Assembly (NCBI GenBank): GCA_036787895.1
Contig: DAIQOK010000008.1
Location: 62,001-126,000, forward strand
From: UBA7662 sp036787895
Lineage (GTDB): Bacteria > Bacteroidota > Bacteroidia > UBA7662
Direction: 5' to 3'
DNA: 64,000 nucleotides
Shown here in pieces: positions 41,814 to 51,507 of this stretch; the first letter of the stretch is position 1; every line of letters begins with the position of its first letter. The notes beneath the pieces were generated by a model. That model saw only the letters and a list, made by a program, of their open reading frames with translations. It searched no databases and was not told where the DNA came from. Both the position numbers and the translations under genes were made by a program.

Positions 41814-42592
41814 TGCCAGTTTACACTGACCAGACCGGCCGAAAAGTAGAGATACCGTTAAAACCAAAACGGATTGTATCTCTGGTGCCTTCTCAAACCG
41901 AATTCTTGTCAGCGTTAGGTCTGGAAGCAGAGGTTGTTGGCATTACCAAGTTTTGTATGCTGCCTGAAAGCTGGTACCTGGGCAAAGAACGTATTGGTGG
42001 TACAAAAAATCTACGCATCGATTTGATTCGAAATCTGAAACCCGATTTGATTATTGCCAATAAAGAGGAAAATAAGCTGGAACAAATCGAAATGCTGGAA
42101 GATCGTTTCCCGGTTTGGGCGAGCGATGTGGTGGACTTGCCGTCGGCGATTGCGATGATGCAACAAATTGGCGAAATCACCGGTAAATCCGCTGAAGCGG
42201 AAAGCATTACAACAGCTATCTTGGCAGGTTTTGAAGATTTGCCTCGGTTGATTGCCGGTAAAACAGTGCTTTATCTCATCTGGCAGCAGCCTTGGATGGC
42301 TGCTGGTAAAGACACTTTCATTGATGATGTACTTCAACGTTTTGGACTCATTAATCTGGCAACGGCTTACAATCAACGTTATCCTGTGATTCCAACTGAG
42401 AAATTAGGGGAGATGCAACCGGATTATGTTTTATTGAGCTCAGAGCCATTTCCTTTTGCCGACAAACATCTCGAGGACCTGCAATTGAAATTAGTCGGTA
42501 GTAAAATAATGCTGGTCGATGGAAAAGCTTTTTCCTGGTATGGTAGCCGATTAATCGAAAGTCCAGCCTATTTTAAAAAGCTGCCTTGGTAA
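41813..42592 (+). CDS. Helical-backbone metal receptor, BtuF-like, without signal peptide
   Basis: A 259-residue protein of the cobalamin/heme/siderophore-binding fold: RIVSLVPSQTEFLSALGLEAEVVGIT, NLKPDLIIANKEEN. ABC-transporter binding proteins of this fold usually carry a signal peptide or lipobox; here the chain begins directly with the domain (MPVYTDQTGRKVEIPLKPKR), so it probably stays in the cytoplasm. The ATG overlaps the cystathionine beta-synthase stop by one base. No permease or ATPase gene is adjacent. The ligand is unknown. Confidence 0.85.
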   Translation: MPVYTDQTGRKVEIPLKPKRIVSLVPSQTEFLSALGLEAEVVGITKFCMLPESWYLGKERIGGTKNLRIDLIRNLKPDLIIANKEENKLEQIEMLEDRFPVWASDVVDLPSAIAMMQQIGEITGKSAEAESITTAILAGFEDLPRLIAGKTVLYLIWQQPWMAAGKDTFIDDVLQRFGLINLATAYNQRYPVIPTEKLGEMQPDYVLLSSEPFPFADKHLEDLQLKLVGSKIMLVDGKAFSWYGSRLIESPAYFKKLPW

Positions 42593-42831
42593 TTAACCCA
42601 TCCATTCGGTGGCAATACACTTGTATTACTTATAAATAGCTTGATCTTTTTGAGTTAAAAGATTGCCTGGATTGTAAGCTGGCACTAGACGAAGGTCTAT
42701 TTTGGTAGTGTTAACAATTTGTTTAAGCCGTAAGCAGTATTCTTAACAGCACTTGGGCGACTAAACTGACTGGATTTTTCTCATATTTGTTAATATTATC
42801 AAATAATTGCTCCGAATTTTAAAAGTAGCTT

Positions 42832-44481
42832 ATGAGAAATCCATTAAATCTAGTCCTATTCTTTTTGATGCTACTCCCGATGCTCAGCCAGGCACAGCGC
42901 ACAAAAAGAAATTTGCAAGCCCCTAACCGTTGGACTTTAGCGCTTACCGGTGGTGCAACTTTGCCTTACCATGATATTCGACGCAATGAGTATATCAATC
43001 TGGGAGATGTAAGCTATAATGTTGGTGCACAATTGGGCTATTGGTTCGGACCTTCCATTGGCTTGCGAGGAAATCTGAATTACGGAAATGTAGTAGGTAC
43101 CTTAAATCGTAGTTCTTTTATCACTAACTATGGTCTTCCTGGGCCTGTAGAAGCTTCAACCGACTACTTTTCCGGCTCGATAGTGGGCATACTGAACTTC
43201 AGTGGCATGGCGCTCGATAAGTATAAACCGCTGGTTAACGAACGTCGTTTAGGGTTTTATGGCTTAGTTGGAATAGGAGCAGTCAATTACACTGCCCGGT
43301 TACGCAATATGAATACCAATCAATTCCTCGATATCACGGATGCCGGTACAAGCGATGGTCTGGCTGTTATGATTCCGATTGGTCTTGGTGTGAGTTATAA
43401 GTTAAGCCCTAAATTTCATATCGATTTCGAAGCAGGTATGAACAATGTACTTGCCGACAACTTTGACGGCATGAACATCCAAAAAACCAGTGGTGCAGCA
43501 GGAGCGGGTGAATATAATTTTGGTCGCAATCTCGACAAAGTCGGGACCTTAAATTTGAATTTTGTCTTTCATCTAGGGCCAAATCGTCAGGGTAATTCAG
43601 CCTATTGGTCACGTTCCTTGTTGCAACAGGCTTATGCTGAATATAGTGAAAGCCTGAATTTGTTGGAGAATAAACTGAACCAGACCTCCAAAGAAATAAA
43701 ACGGCATGATGTTCAGATAATAGCGTTGGAAGAGAAAATCAATAGCCTTGAACGCCAGATGCGCATGTCGGAAGTGGAAATGAAAAAAGATAGTGATGGT
43801 GATGGTGTGCCGGATGTGTTTGATAAAGAGTTTACTAAATGGGACTTGAGTACTTTACAAGTGTCGAGCTGTGGTTGGTCGGCCGAAGAGTTATCGCAGC
43901 TGAAAGCCCGTGCCGATCGTAAAGAAAAAATTAATGTCGATGGTAGTGGTGTAGCCTTGGATGTAGACAAAGACGGCGTGCCGGATCATTTAGATAAATG
44001 TCCGACAGTACCCGGTTTGGTAAGTTGCCATGGATGTATGCCTGAAACCAAACAAGAAACTATCAAAATATTGACTGATTTGCAAGGTCTGGAGTTTGAA
44101 TCAGGCAAAAGCGATTTTGTGGATTGTTCGAAAAAACGCACCAAACCTTTGCAGGATGCCTGTGCTGCCAAACAAGCAGCCGATATGCAAAATCTGGCCA
44201 GTTTGGTGGCTTATTTGAATGAATCACAAAGTCTTGGCTTCAAATTGCGTATTATCGGTCATACCGATGATGTAGGTAATGCCGAACTGAACAATACCTT
44301 ATCGTTCGAAAGAGCCAATAGTGTAAAGGCACGACTGGTAAGTATGGGTGTTGATGAAAATCGGATCAATATTGAAGGTCGTGGAGAAAGTGAGCCGAAG
44401 TTTGGCCCAAGCGGTGCAAACGGCTCATTTACTGAGGCCGACCGTACCCGCAATCGCCGTATTGAGTTTGTGATTGAATAA
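42832..44481 (+). CDS. OmpA-family outer-membrane protein with coiled coil
   Basis: A 549-residue protein: signal peptide (about 1-22, ends LSQAQ), an N-terminal barrel (about 35-250), a coiled-coil segment (about 265-315; SLNLLENKLNQTSKEIKRHD), calcium-type TSP3 repeats (DSDGDGVPDVFDKE, DVDKDGVPDHLDKCPTVPG), a Cys-rich linker, and an OmpA-like peptidoglycan-binding domain (about 430-549; RIIGHTDDVGNAELN, LSFERANSVKARLVS). It anchors the outer membrane to peptidoglycan and is probably abundant. Single gene with its own terminator; the 239 bp upstream show no clear feature. Confidence 0.93.
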   Translation: MRNPLNLVLFFLMLLPMLSQAQRTKRNLQAPNRWTLALTGGATLPYHDIRRNEYINLGDVSYNVGAQLGYWFGPSIGLRGNLNYGNVVGTLNRSSFITNYGLPGPVEASTDYFSGSIVGILNFSGMALDKYKPLVNERRLGFYGLVGIGAVNYTARLRNMNTNQFLDITDAGTSDGLAVMIPIGLGVSYKLSPKFHIDFEAGMNNVLADNFDGMNIQKTSGAAGAGEYNFGRNLDKVGTLNLNFVFHLGPNRQGNSAYWSRSLLQQAYAEYSESLNLLENKLNQTSKEIKRHDVQIIALEEKINSLERQMRMSEVEMKKDSDGDGVPDVFDKEFTKWDLSTLQVSSCGWSAEELSQLKARADRKEKINVDGSGVALDVDKDGVPDHLDKCPTVPGLVSCHGCMPETKQETIKILTDLQGLEFESGKSDFVDCSKKRTKPLQDACAAKQAADMQNLASLVAYLNESQSLGFKLRIIGHTDDVGNAELNNTLSFERANSVKARLVSMGVDENRINIEGRGESEPKFGPSGANGSFTEADRTRNRRIEFVIE

Positions 44482-44497
44482 AGAAAGTTGACCACTG

Positions 44498-44532
44498 AAG
44501 CCCCCTGTTCATCCGAGCAGGGGGCTTTTTTT
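44498..44532 (+). terminator. Terminator of the OmpA-family gene
   Basis: Perfect 10-bp stem AAGCCCCCTG / CAGGGGGCTT, ten-base loop and a run of T. Confidence 0.9.
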
Positions 44533-44627
44533 GACTTTAAGTTTCTTTTAACTTTTCATGGCACGACTATGGTCTGCAGCATGCAAGAACAGGGCCTATA
44601 TTACGTTTGCCCACTAACCCTTTTACC

Positions 44628-46208
44628 ATGAAAAAGAAAATGATCCTTTTTGCGCTGTTTTTGGCAGCTATTCATGCGGCTACAGCTGCTATCCCGGCCA
44701 AACTACATTCTGTCAAGGTGTATCTGCAAGGCGCCGAATTACGCCACCTGACATCGGTCCAACTTCAGCCAGGCGAACAACAAATTATTATCAGTGGGCT
44801 TGCCGGTCAAATCGACGACCGCAGCATACGTTTAGCGGCCGACAAGGCCGGGATAACCATACTTGCCTATCAATTACGCCAGAATTATCTCAAACAAAAT
44901 GATGACTTGCCTGAAATCAGAAGTCTGATCGATTCCATTCATTATTTTACTCGTTTGCAGGAAGACGATAAGGTGCGTTGGGAAGTTCTGGTTCAGGAGC
45001 AGCAAATGATACTTGCCAACAAACAAGTGGGAGGAGCTAACAGCGGTATGAGTGTGTTGGAGCTTCAGAAACTTGCTGATTTTTACCGCAGCCGGCTTGC
45101 TGAACTCAATCTGAAAATCCTGCAAGCCAAAAGGGGTGATGAGGTGCATGTTGAGCGCATTAAAAAACTTCGACAGCAATTGGCCCAACGCAAGGCGTTG
45201 TTGCCTGAGTTTGTGCAGGAGTTGGTACTCGATGTAGCCAGCAGTACAGCCGTAACCGGTAAACTAGAAATAACCTACACTTCACCCAACGTTTATTGGG
45301 AACCTTTTTATGATTTACGCGCTGAAAGTCTGGCCAAACCTTTGCAGCTTATAGCCAAAGCACGCATCATACAACAAACCGCCATCGATTGGAAAGATGT
45401 AGCTATTGCCATTAGTTCGGCTGTACCGACTCAATTCGTGAGCAAACCCATTCTCAATCCGTGGGTGCTTGACTTCGTCCAAATGTATCAACCTATTGCA
45501 GCAAAAAGCTCACGTTATGATGCTGATGTGGTTCAAATGGAATCAGCACAAGGTGGATTTACTAACCTCAAAAGCAGCATACCAACCAAGCAGGTCAATT
45601 ATCTGAATTACGAATACCAGCCAACTGAACGCGTCACCATCAAACACAACGAGGCAAGCTTAGTCACCCTCGAAGAAAAAACCTTGCAGAACAGCTATGG
45701 GCACTATGTTGCACCAAAACAGCAAAAGGAAGTGCTACTTATGGCTTATGTAACCGATTGGGAAAAACTTAATCTGCTTCCCGGCAACGCACGCATTTAT
45801 ATGGAAAATGCCTTAGTAGGTGAAAGTTGGCTGAACTTCCAGGCTGGCGAGAACGATACCCTGGAGTTATCTCTCGGCATCGACAAACGTGTACAGGTGA
45901 TCTACGACCAACAATGCACCTTTACCAGCGATCGTAAGCTCCTCAATACACGGAAAAAGGATTATGCATACATCATAAAAGTCAAAAATAGTCACCAAAC
46001 AGCTATTCAATTAGTCGTGGAAGATGTTATACCCATCTCGGCGCATAAGGATATTGAAGTCATAGATGTAAAGCTGGGCAATGCCAGTCTGATGAACGAC
46101 AAAGGGCTGATTCGTTGGAAGCTTAACTTGCCGGCAAGTGGCAGCCAGGAGCTGAACTATAGCTTCTCAATAAAATATCCCAAAAACAAAATGGTAGGGA
46201 ATTTGTAA
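44628..46208 (+). CDS. DUF4139-domain exported protein
   Basis: A 526-residue protein from ATG 44628, which starts a signal peptide (LFALFLAAIHAATAA). The N-terminal part VKVYLQGAELRHLTSVQLQPGEQQIIISGL is the DUF4140 domain, followed by a coiled coil (about 85-200; LQKLADFYRSRLAELNLKILQAKRGD) and the DUF4139 domain (about 205-520; VTGKLEITYTSPNVYWEPFYDLRA, KIKHNEASLVTLEEKTLQ). The family (mucoidy-inhibitor A type) is common in Bacteroidota and cell-surface linked, but its biochemical role is not established. Confidence 0.9.
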   Translation: MKKKMILFALFLAAIHAATAAIPAKLHSVKVYLQGAELRHLTSVQLQPGEQQIIISGLAGQIDDRSIRLAADKAGITILAYQLRQNYLKQNDDLPEIRSLIDSIHYFTRLQEDDKVRWEVLVQEQQMILANKQVGGANSGMSVLELQKLADFYRSRLAELNLKILQAKRGDEVHVERIKKLRQQLAQRKALLPEFVQELVLDVASSTAVTGKLEITYTSPNVYWEPFYDLRAESLAKPLQLIAKARIIQQTAIDWKDVAIAISSAVPTQFVSKPILNPWVLDFVQMYQPIAAKSSRYDADVVQMESAQGGFTNLKSSIPTKQVNYLNYEYQPTERVTIKHNEASLVTLEEKTLQNSYGHYVAPKQQKEVLLMAYVTDWEKLNLLPGNARIYMENALVGESWLNFQAGENDTLELSLGIDKRVQVIYDQQCTFTSDRKLLNTRKKDYAYIIKVKNSHQTAIQLVVEDVIPISAHKDIEVIDVKLGNASLMNDKGLIRWKLNLPASGSQELNYSFSIKYPKNKMVGNL

Positions 46209-46216
46209 CTTATGGC

Positions 46217-46714
46217 ATGCGATATGTCTTCTTTTTTCTTCTAATAATCAGCAGTAGCAGGGTATTTGGCCAATTTGGGCCGGATACCCTGACGCTTTTA
46301 CCGGATAATTATGATGTAATTAAACACCAGCGCCGGGCCATGGGGGTTTTGACGGGTTGGAGCGTTTTGTCGGTAGGCATGGGAACAGCTCAGTTATTCA
46401 GCAGCAATGCGCAAATCAGAGGTTTTGGCATTCAAAATCTAAGCTGGGGTCTGATAGATGGTTTGATTGCCGGTTACGCAACTCACGATTTGAATAAAAA
46501 ACTACAAAGTGGTCGGCTGAATCTGGTGGAGGAAAGGGAAACCTTCCGTAAAGTGCTGCTTGTTAATGGCCTGCTTGACCTATTGTATGTAGGAACGGGT
46601 GCAGCTTTGATGAAATATGGTAATACCCAATGGCAGGGGCACGGTGCCGGAATAATGTTGCAGGGCAGCTTCCTTTTTCTATTCGATGGTATTAATTACG
46701 GACTGACATTTTAA
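46217..46714 (+). CDS. Small exported/membrane protein (DUF6992-like)
   Basis: A 165-residue protein with a signal peptide (VFFFLLIISSSRVFGQ) and two to three hydrophobic stretches after it (GVLTGWSVLSVGMGTAQLF, LLVNGLLDLLYVGTGAALM). DNYDVIKHQRRAMGVL and ATHDLNKKLQ recur in small Bacteroidota proteins labelled DUF6992; the match is from memory. It lies 8 bp after the DUF4139 gene and is probably co-transcribed. Function unknown. Confidence 0.7.
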   Translation: MRYVFFFLLIISSSRVFGQFGPDTLTLLPDNYDVIKHQRRAMGVLTGWSVLSVGMGTAQLFSSNAQIRGFGIQNLSWGLIDGLIAGYATHDLNKKLQSGRLNLVEERETFRKVLLVNGLLDLLYVGTGAALMKYGNTQWQGHGAGIMLQGSFLFLFDGINYGLTF

Positions 46715-46770
46715 GCTGGCAAGCGGCCAGAATTATTGTCCGTGCTATTTTATGTCGCAGCTATAAAACG

Positions 46771-46778
46771 TACCTTTG
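46771..46778 (+). promoter_or_regulatory. Candidate -7 box of pckA
   Basis: TACCTTTG (46771-46778), exact to TAnnTTTG and followed by C as in the extended consensus, 45 bp before the pckA start. The -33 element is not clear. Confidence 0.45.
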
Positions 46779-46823
46779 CGCCATCAAAATTTAACCATCT
46801 TTTTACTCCCTGATTGTAGCAAA

Positions 46824-48437
46824 ATGAATGAATTCGGATTCAAAGCAGAAAAAGCCAGTTTAGCAGCTATTGGCTTGCAACACGTTGCCGCCGCCCACTG
46901 GAACCTCAGTCCGGCTGAGCTGGTAGAAGAGTGCATCCTCCGTGGTGAAGGTCAGTTAACCGACACCGGTGCCCTGGCTGCCGATACCGGCGAGTTTACC
47001 GGTCGTTCGCCCAAAGATCGTTTTGTGGTGAAAGATGCCATTACTGCCGACAGCGTTTGGTGGGGTGATGTGAACATTCCTTTTTCTCCTGAAAAATTCG
47101 ATAGCCTACTGGGCCGCATGCAGGCTTATTTGGCCGGTCGTGAGGTTTTCGTGAAAGACTCCTATGCTTGTGCTGATCCCAAATACCGTTTGAATATTCG
47201 TGTCGTTACCGAATTGGCTTATTCCAACTTATTCTGTCACAACCTCTTTTTGCGCCCAACTGCCGAAGAAATACAAAATACCATCGATCCGGATTGGTAT
47301 ATCGTATGCGCCCCCGGTTTCAAAGCCGACCCGGCCATCGACGGAACCCGTCAGCACAATTTCGCCATCCTCAATTTTACACGCAAAATGATTCTCATTG
47401 GCGGTACAGGTTATACCGGTGAGATGAAAAAAGGCATTTTTGGGGTGCTGAACTTCCTGTTGCCACACAACTACCAAACCTTGAGCATGCACTGCTCGGC
47501 GAATGTGGGTGATGCCGGCGATGTGGCTATATTCTTCGGTTTGTCGGGTACCGGCAAAACCACCCTTTCAGCCGATCCTAATCGCGGTTTGATTGGCGAC
47601 GATGAACACGGCTGGGGCGACAGTATTTTCAACTTTGAAGGGGGTTGTTATGCCAAGTGTATCAATTTGAGTGAAGAAAAAGAGCCTGAAATCTGGAATG
47701 CCATCAAGTTTGGTTCAATCGTAGAAAACGTTGAATTTCTGCCCGGAACCACCACAGTAGATTACGATAACGGTGCAAAAACCGAAAATACCCGTTGTGC
47801 CTATCCAATCAACTTCATCGAAAACGCGGTCGAGCCATCGGTGGCCGGTATGCCTAAGAATATCTTCTTCCTTACTGCCGATGCTTTTGGGGTATTGCCT
47901 CCGATCAGCAAACTCAGCCCGGGTCAGGCCATGTACCACTTTATTTCTGGTTATACCGCAAAAGTAGCCGGAACTGAAGTTGGGGTAACCGAACCACAAA
48001 CAACTTTCTCGGCTTGTTTTGGTAAAGCCTTTATGCCTTTGCATCCTACCAAATATGCCGATTTGTTAGGCAAAAAGATGCGCGAGAACAATGTAAACGT
48101 GTGGTTGGTGAATACCGGCTGGACGGGTGGTCCATACGGTGTAGGTGAGCGTATGAAGTTGAAATATACCCGCGCCATGATCACGGCCGCGCTCGAAGGT
48201 GATCTGGACAAGGTGAACTTTGATACTCACCCGGTTTTTGGTGTGCAAATGCCACAAACGTGTCCCAATGTACCGGATGAAATCCTTAGCCCGCGTAACA
48301 CTTGGGCCGATAAGGCTGCTTACGATGCCAAAGCCAATCAACTGGCCGAAGCATTCGTGAAAAACTTTATGCAGTATAGCGAAGGTGCCAGCGAGGAGAT
48401 TTTGGCTGCGGCACCTAAAGTACTTGCGCAAGTTTAG
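46824..48437 (+). CDS. pckA: Phosphoenolpyruvate carboxykinase (ATP)
   Basis: A 537-residue ATP-type enzyme converting oxaloacetate to PEP in gluconeogenesis. The P-loop FFGLSGTGKTTLSADP (around residues 237-252) is preceded by the metal-site segment FNFEGGCYAKCINL and followed by the Arg-containing FTGRSPKDRFVV near the N-terminus. The GTP-type enzyme is unrelated. The frame opens at 46776, but ATG 46824 (MNEFGF) is the normal start. Single gene with terminator. Confidence 0.97.
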   Translation: MNEFGFKAEKASLAAIGLQHVAAAHWNLSPAELVEECILRGEGQLTDTGALAADTGEFTGRSPKDRFVVKDAITADSVWWGDVNIPFSPEKFDSLLGRMQAYLAGREVFVKDSYACADPKYRLNIRVVTELAYSNLFCHNLFLRPTAEEIQNTIDPDWYIVCAPGFKADPAIDGTRQHNFAILNFTRKMILIGGTGYTGEMKKGIFGVLNFLLPHNYQTLSMHCSANVGDAGDVAIFFGLSGTGKTTLSADPNRGLIGDDEHGWGDSIFNFEGGCYAKCINLSEEKEPEIWNAIKFGSIVENVEFLPGTTTVDYDNGAKTENTRCAYPINFIENAVEPSVAGMPKNIFFLTADAFGVLPPISKLSPGQAMYHFISGYTAKVAGTEVGVTEPQTTFSACFGKAFMPLHPTKYADLLGKKMRENNVNVWLVNTGWTGGPYGVGERMKLKYTRAMITAALEGDLDKVNFDTHPVFGVQMPQTCPNVPDEILSPRNTWADKAAYDAKANQLAEAFVKNFMQYSEGASEEILAAAPKVLAQV

Positions 48438-48744
48438 TCCGCGAGCTAATGAGCTGAACTTAAGGCTTCATCCTGCAAAGGGTGAAGCTTTTTTTTTTGA
48501 ATTTTAGCAGTAGTTCGCTTTGGTGGTCTAAAACCCATATTATACTTATCGGCCTTATTTGGCAGTTCAGCTTTCATTTGTATGGACAGATTTTGGGTCA
48601 ACAAAATCTGTACTGATGAGTATTTCTTACATGTTAAAGTGTCAGCAAAAGGTCAAAATGCCTCATTTTCTGATAAATACCTAAATATGGGTAGTGTTTT
48701 TTTATTTCGTTTAATGTAATTTAAACTTTTTAACAAATAAGACT
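48438..48744 (+). other. Gene-free stretch between pckA and the propeller gene
   Basis: About 307 bp. The first part holds the pckA terminator; the rest is AT-rich with no reading frame, repeat or confident promoter that I can see. Confidence 0.5.
48465..48498 (+). terminator. Terminator of pckA
   Basis: Stem GCTTCATCC / GGGTGAAGC with one G-T pair, six-base loop and ten T. Confidence 0.85.
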
Positions 48745-51444
48745 ATGAAACACTATCTACGAATGAATGGCTTGTTTTTGCTGGCTATGCTTCTCGCCGG
48801 AGAGCTGACTGGTCAAGCACTTAGGGGATTTAATCTTATTCCTCGGGATCAAACGCTGGGATCCAATACTACACGCGTCGTAGCGGAAGATAGTACTTTG
48901 TTTTGGATTAATCTGGGCGGTACAACCAATATGCTTGGACGATATCAAAACGGCGTATGGACGGGTTACTCGGCTAGCCAGCTCAACATTAACCAGGGCG
49001 TGGTACGCGACTTATGCTGGTATGATGGCAAACTCTGGATGGGCACATCTACCGGCGTTAATGTTTTTACGACCACTGGTGGGACTCCAACTTTGAGCGT
49101 AAGCTATAACAACAGCAATGGTTTGCCCGGGAATGAAGTCAGATCAATTGATGGCTTTGGTGGTAAAATGGTTGTAGCAACCGATGATGGTCTGGCTGTT
49201 TTGGAAGGGGGTAATTGGACTGTTTATACCTCAGCCAATGCCGGATTTGCTACCAATAGGGTGAATAAGGTGCGACTCGATGCAGATAATATTGTGGCTG
49301 TAACCGATAGCGGTGTGTCGATTAAATCCGGAAACCAAAACTGGATGCACTATGATTTAAGCTTTTTAGGTGTTACGAGTACGGCCACTTTGTATGCTGC
49401 ACCATTTGGATTCGGAGGGGTTATGGTGTCGGCCCCCCAGCTTGTTTATTACGTAATTGGTAACAATAAAGTCGACTTATCAGAAGATGACTATTTCAAA
49501 AGTGCGAGCAGTGCCAGGGATTTAAGTATAGTTCATGGTACCATTTGGGGATTGAGTAATCTCGGAGTTCAAAGTCTGACCAAACGCAGGGATATCTACC
49601 ATATTAGCGCGCCTCTTACCAATACCCGTTTAAATTTTGATGGGAAAGGGAGTATCTATTTTGTAGGTGTACAAGGCGTTTACAGAATAGATAGTGCTAC
49701 TTTTTATTCCGACAGAAACAATGCCCTGAATACCGCATTTTTGGATATCGGCAATTACAAAATGCTGTTTAGCGCCAAAGGAGACTTTTTCTGGGATCCC
49801 ACTACCGGCACTGCGTTTGCCGAATATCCGAAACGGGCATCTAATGCCGATCCCAAGAAGAATGTTGCCTTTGCCGGGGCGTTATGGATAGGAGGTAGAA
49901 GTGATGCTTCTACTTTGCACGCAAGTGCACAGACCTATCGACAAACTTCAGTATTGGGCCATAATTTCTGGCCTGGACCATTAACAGCGAATGGAACGGT
50001 TGATTTGAATACACAACGGAAATTTGATCGGGTATGGAAAGTAAATCGTTTTGACATTGAAGCCTTCAAGCAAAAACATCAGGCAGGTCAATTGAACGAT
50101 CCGAATTATGTCATACCACAGGATATACTGGAGTGGCCGGGTAACCGTCCGAGCAGCAATGCTGTTTTAGCACCATATGTTGATGTGAATGCCAATGGCA
50201 GCTACAACCCCATGGATGGAGATTATCCGGACATTAAGGGCGATCAGATGTTATGGTGGATTTACAATGATGCCAAACCGGATTCCAGAGGCATAACCGA
50301 ACCCGCACTGGGTGTTGAAATCGCTGTTTCGGTATACGGCTTTAGCTGTCCGACGATTAATGCTGACAGCAGTGTGCTCAACACTACTTTTTTGATGAAT
50401 TTAAAGGTGACCAATCGATCTGCAAATAATTATTCCAACGCCGCACTAGCTTTGTGGCAGGACGTTGATTTAGGTAATGCTACAGATGACTTTGTTGGTT
50501 GTCATGTGCCGCTAAATACGGTTTACACTTATAATGGTGACGATGATGACGAAGGCATTAACGGTTATGGCCAAAACATGCCAGCTTTTGGAACCACCAT
50601 ATTAAAGGGGCCGCTCGCGCCAGTAGGGGATGGAAAGGACAATAACCGCAATGGTATTATTGATGAGGCGGGTGAGGATATCGGATTAATGGCACATCAT
50701 TACTTTAATAACGATGGAACAATTATCGGCAATCCAGTAACGGGTCAGCATGCCTATAACTATATGACTGGAAGGTGGCGTGACAGCAGCCAGGTGGTAT
50801 ACGGCGGCAATGGTTTTGCGGGATCGACCGGCGCTACCAACTTTAACACCAGCCTGATGTTTCCCGGAAATACTGATATGACCATAGGTTGGGGTCTCGG
50901 AGGAACAGCACAAACCCCAATAGTTCCGCCATTTCCCTGGTCGGAGACTAATCCGGGTATTGGGGGTACTCCTAATGTGCCAGCTGACCGTCGAAATATT
51001 GCTGCAATGAATGGATTTACTTTCAGCGCAGGCGCGACTCAAGAAATTACCATGGCCTTTATCATCAGTCGGTCCAGTCAGAATGGTGCCGCTGCCTCGG
51101 TCAACCAGTTGTTTGCCGATATCCCTAAAGTAAAACATTGGTTCCAAACAGGTCGTTTTCCATCCTGCCTAGATGTGTCGACTGTTAGTGTAGCCGAAGT
51201 CGAAAATGAAATCCAACTACAGCTATATCCAAATCCAACAAGCGATATTTTGTATGTGCGAGATGAAAAGGGAGGACAAGCCCAGCTCAAACTGCTGAAT
51301 ATACAGGGCAGTTTGCTTCGGGAAACACAATTAAATGCAGGAGAAGCAACCCTCAACCTGCTAGATCTGCCGGTAGGGATTTATTTCCTTCAAAGTATGA
51401 AAGGAGAAAAAACACAGGTTCATAAAATTGTGATTAGTCGATAA
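48745..51444 (+). CDS. T9SS-secreted protein with propeller repeats and type A sorting domain
   Basis: An 899-residue protein. Signal peptide (about 1-25), then repeated segments like those of two-component-regulator propellers (GVVRDLCWYDGKLWMGTSTGVNVFT, NEVRSIDGFGGKMVVATDDGLAVLEGG, VNKVRLDADNIVAVTDSGV). The middle (about 350-800) is a large region with GDYPDIKGDQMLW and DGKDNNRNGIIDEAGE, Asp-rich loops that probably bind calcium. The last 80 residues (IQLQLYPNPTSDILYVR to VHKIVISR) are a type A sorting domain for export through the T9SS and attachment to the surface. Ligand unknown. Confidence 0.9.
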   Translation: MKHYLRMNGLFLLAMLLAGELTGQALRGFNLIPRDQTLGSNTTRVVAEDSTLFWINLGGTTNMLGRYQNGVWTGYSASQLNINQGVVRDLCWYDGKLWMGTSTGVNVFTTTGGTPTLSVSYNNSNGLPGNEVRSIDGFGGKMVVATDDGLAVLEGGNWTVYTSANAGFATNRVNKVRLDADNIVAVTDSGVSIKSGNQNWMHYDLSFLGVTSTATLYAAPFGFGGVMVSAPQLVYYVIGNNKVDLSEDDYFKSASSARDLSIVHGTIWGLSNLGVQSLTKRRDIYHISAPLTNTRLNFDGKGSIYFVGVQGVYRIDSATFYSDRNNALNTAFLDIGNYKMLFSAKGDFFWDPTTGTAFAEYPKRASNADPKKNVAFAGALWIGGRSDASTLHASAQTYRQTSVLGHNFWPGPLTANGTVDLNTQRKFDRVWKVNRFDIEAFKQKHQAGQLNDPNYVIPQDILEWPGNRPSSNAVLAPYVDVNANGSYNPMDGDYPDIKGDQMLWWIYNDAKPDSRGITEPALGVEIAVSVYGFSCPTINADSSVLNTTFLMNLKVTNRSANNYSNAALALWQDVDLGNATDDFVGCHVPLNTVYTYNGDDDDEGINGYGQNMPAFGTTILKGPLAPVGDGKDNNRNGIIDEAGEDIGLMAHHYFNNDGTIIGNPVTGQHAYNYMTGRWRDSSQVVYGGNGFAGSTGATNFNTSLMFPGNTDMTIGWGLGGTAQTPIVPPFPWSETNPGIGGTPNVPADRRNIAAMNGFTFSAGATQEITMAFIISRSSQNGAAASVNQLFADIPKVKHWFQTGRFPSCLDVSTVSVAEVENEIQLQLYPNPTSDILYVRDEKGGQAQLKLLNIQGSLLRETQLNAGEATLNLLDLPVGIYFLQSMKGEKTQVHKIVISR

Positions 51445-51460
51445 ATCAGGCTGATTGAGA

Positions 51461-51489
51461 AAAAGGCTGTCCTACGGGCAGCCTTTTTT
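51461..51489. terminator. Bidirectional terminator
   Basis: Stem AAAGGCTG / CAGCCTTT between the convergent propeller gene and saccharopine-dehydrogenase-like gene, with A and T tracts at both ends. Confidence 0.85.
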
Positions 51490-51507
51490 AACGTGCTATT
51501 CCGAAGG

